In this document: positions 7,876 through 8,077 of the stretch, in pieces
How the letters are laid out: each line of letters begins with the position of its first letter
Position numbering within the stretch: the first letter of the stretch is position 1
Source of the DNA: Pseudomonadota bacterium
Lineage (GTDB): Bacteria; Pseudomonadota; Alphaproteobacteria; Rhizobiales; Hyphomicrobiaceae
Length of the DNA: 8,077 nucleotides
Direction of reading: 5' to 3'
NCBI GenBank assembly: GCA_003242645.1
Contig: QGVC01000157.1
Location: 1-8,077, forward strand
Notes under the pieces: model-generated
The model's input: the letters and a program-made list of their open reading frames with translations, nothing else
Database searches by the model: none
Told to the model about the DNA's origin: nothing
Made by a program: the position numbers and the translations under genes

Positions 7876-8038
7876 CGCTCGTGGCGATCGGATTTGGGCC
7901 TATTGCATCGAATCGAGCTGCCGGCACATGGCGGTCCTTGATTTTCTGGCGCTTCGCGATCGACTTGGCCCGGGCCACGGTGCCCTCCGCGCAGCCTTCG
8001 TACCGAAGCTCCGTTGCGCAAAGTGCGGAAGCAAGTAG
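7841..8038 (+). CDS. Small zinc-ribbon hypothetical protein, probably broken near its C-terminus
   Basis: A 65-residue frame with RIWAYCIESSC (17-27), H29, then VPKLRCAKCGSK at 54-65. The C22/C27/H29 and C59/C62 set suggests a small zinc-binding fold, and the core (AYC....C.H...LD...L..RLG..HGA.......LRC.KCG) resembles small uncharacterised proteins common in Rhizobiales-like genomes. Function is unknown. The start at 7841 has no clear Shine-Dalgarno site, and the first few residues may come from a junction rather than the original gene. The TAG falls directly after CGSK. If one base (T8036) is skipped, the frame continues RLGIIITPGRRST to the window edge, which looks like a natural tail for such proteins. 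It may therefore be a pseudogene or a sequencing error. Confidence 0.5.
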   Translation: MRGQACITADAIARGDRIWAYCIESSCRHMAVLDFLALRDRLGPGHGALRAAFVPKLRCAKCGSK

Positions 8039-8077
8039 GTTGGGTATTATCATCACGCCGGGACGAAGGAGTACGGC

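Noticed and set aside
1..8077. CRISPR array, tRNA, integrase or insertion sequence ends
   Set aside because: I looked for spaced repeats, cloverleaf-type sequence, transposase motifs and long terminal inverted repeats and saw none.

Overview
The window looks like part of a bacterial defence island followed by a decayed gene graveyard. Base composition is moderately GC-rich, and start codons (TTG, GTG) and Shine-Dalgarno sites are typical of a proteobacterium. The small zinc-ribbon protein at the right end and the DUF4238 remnant recall alphaproteobacterial (Rhizobiales-like) genomes, but this is only a recollection of families and the organism is not established.

Left part (1-6215): three co-directional reading frames on the plus strand. 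The first is only the last ~50 codons of an unidentified gene. It overlaps the start region of a 1007-residue DUF1156 (COG1743-type) adenine-specific DNA methyltransferase with an internal zinc ribbon and a DPPY catalytic motif. Two bases after its stop begins a 1040-residue protein that joins an N-terminal phospholipase D-like nuclease domain to a SNF2-type helicase. This pairing matches a predicted anti-phage cassette in which a DUF1156 methylase and a PLD-helicase usually travel with a DUF499 ATPase and sometimes DUF3780. The simplest model is that the methylase marks host DNA, and the helicase-nuclease translocates on and cuts unmarked invading DNA. The other partners are not seen here. 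If present they should lie to the left, where the cut-off upstream gene may be one of them.

Middle (6216-6924): about 700 bases with no gene I can support. There is one hairpin (6297-6320) without a clear T-tract.

Right part (6925-8077): a minus-strand DUF4238-family gene, recognisable in three successive reading frames and so broken by at least two frameshifts and missing its N-terminus. It abuts, on the opposite strand, a short zinc-ribbon protein (7841-8038) whose frame appears to break just before its natural end. The defence genes look intact and their right neighbours are decaying, as is common at the edge of a transferred island. No tRNA, integrase, insertion sequence or CRISPR array was seen.
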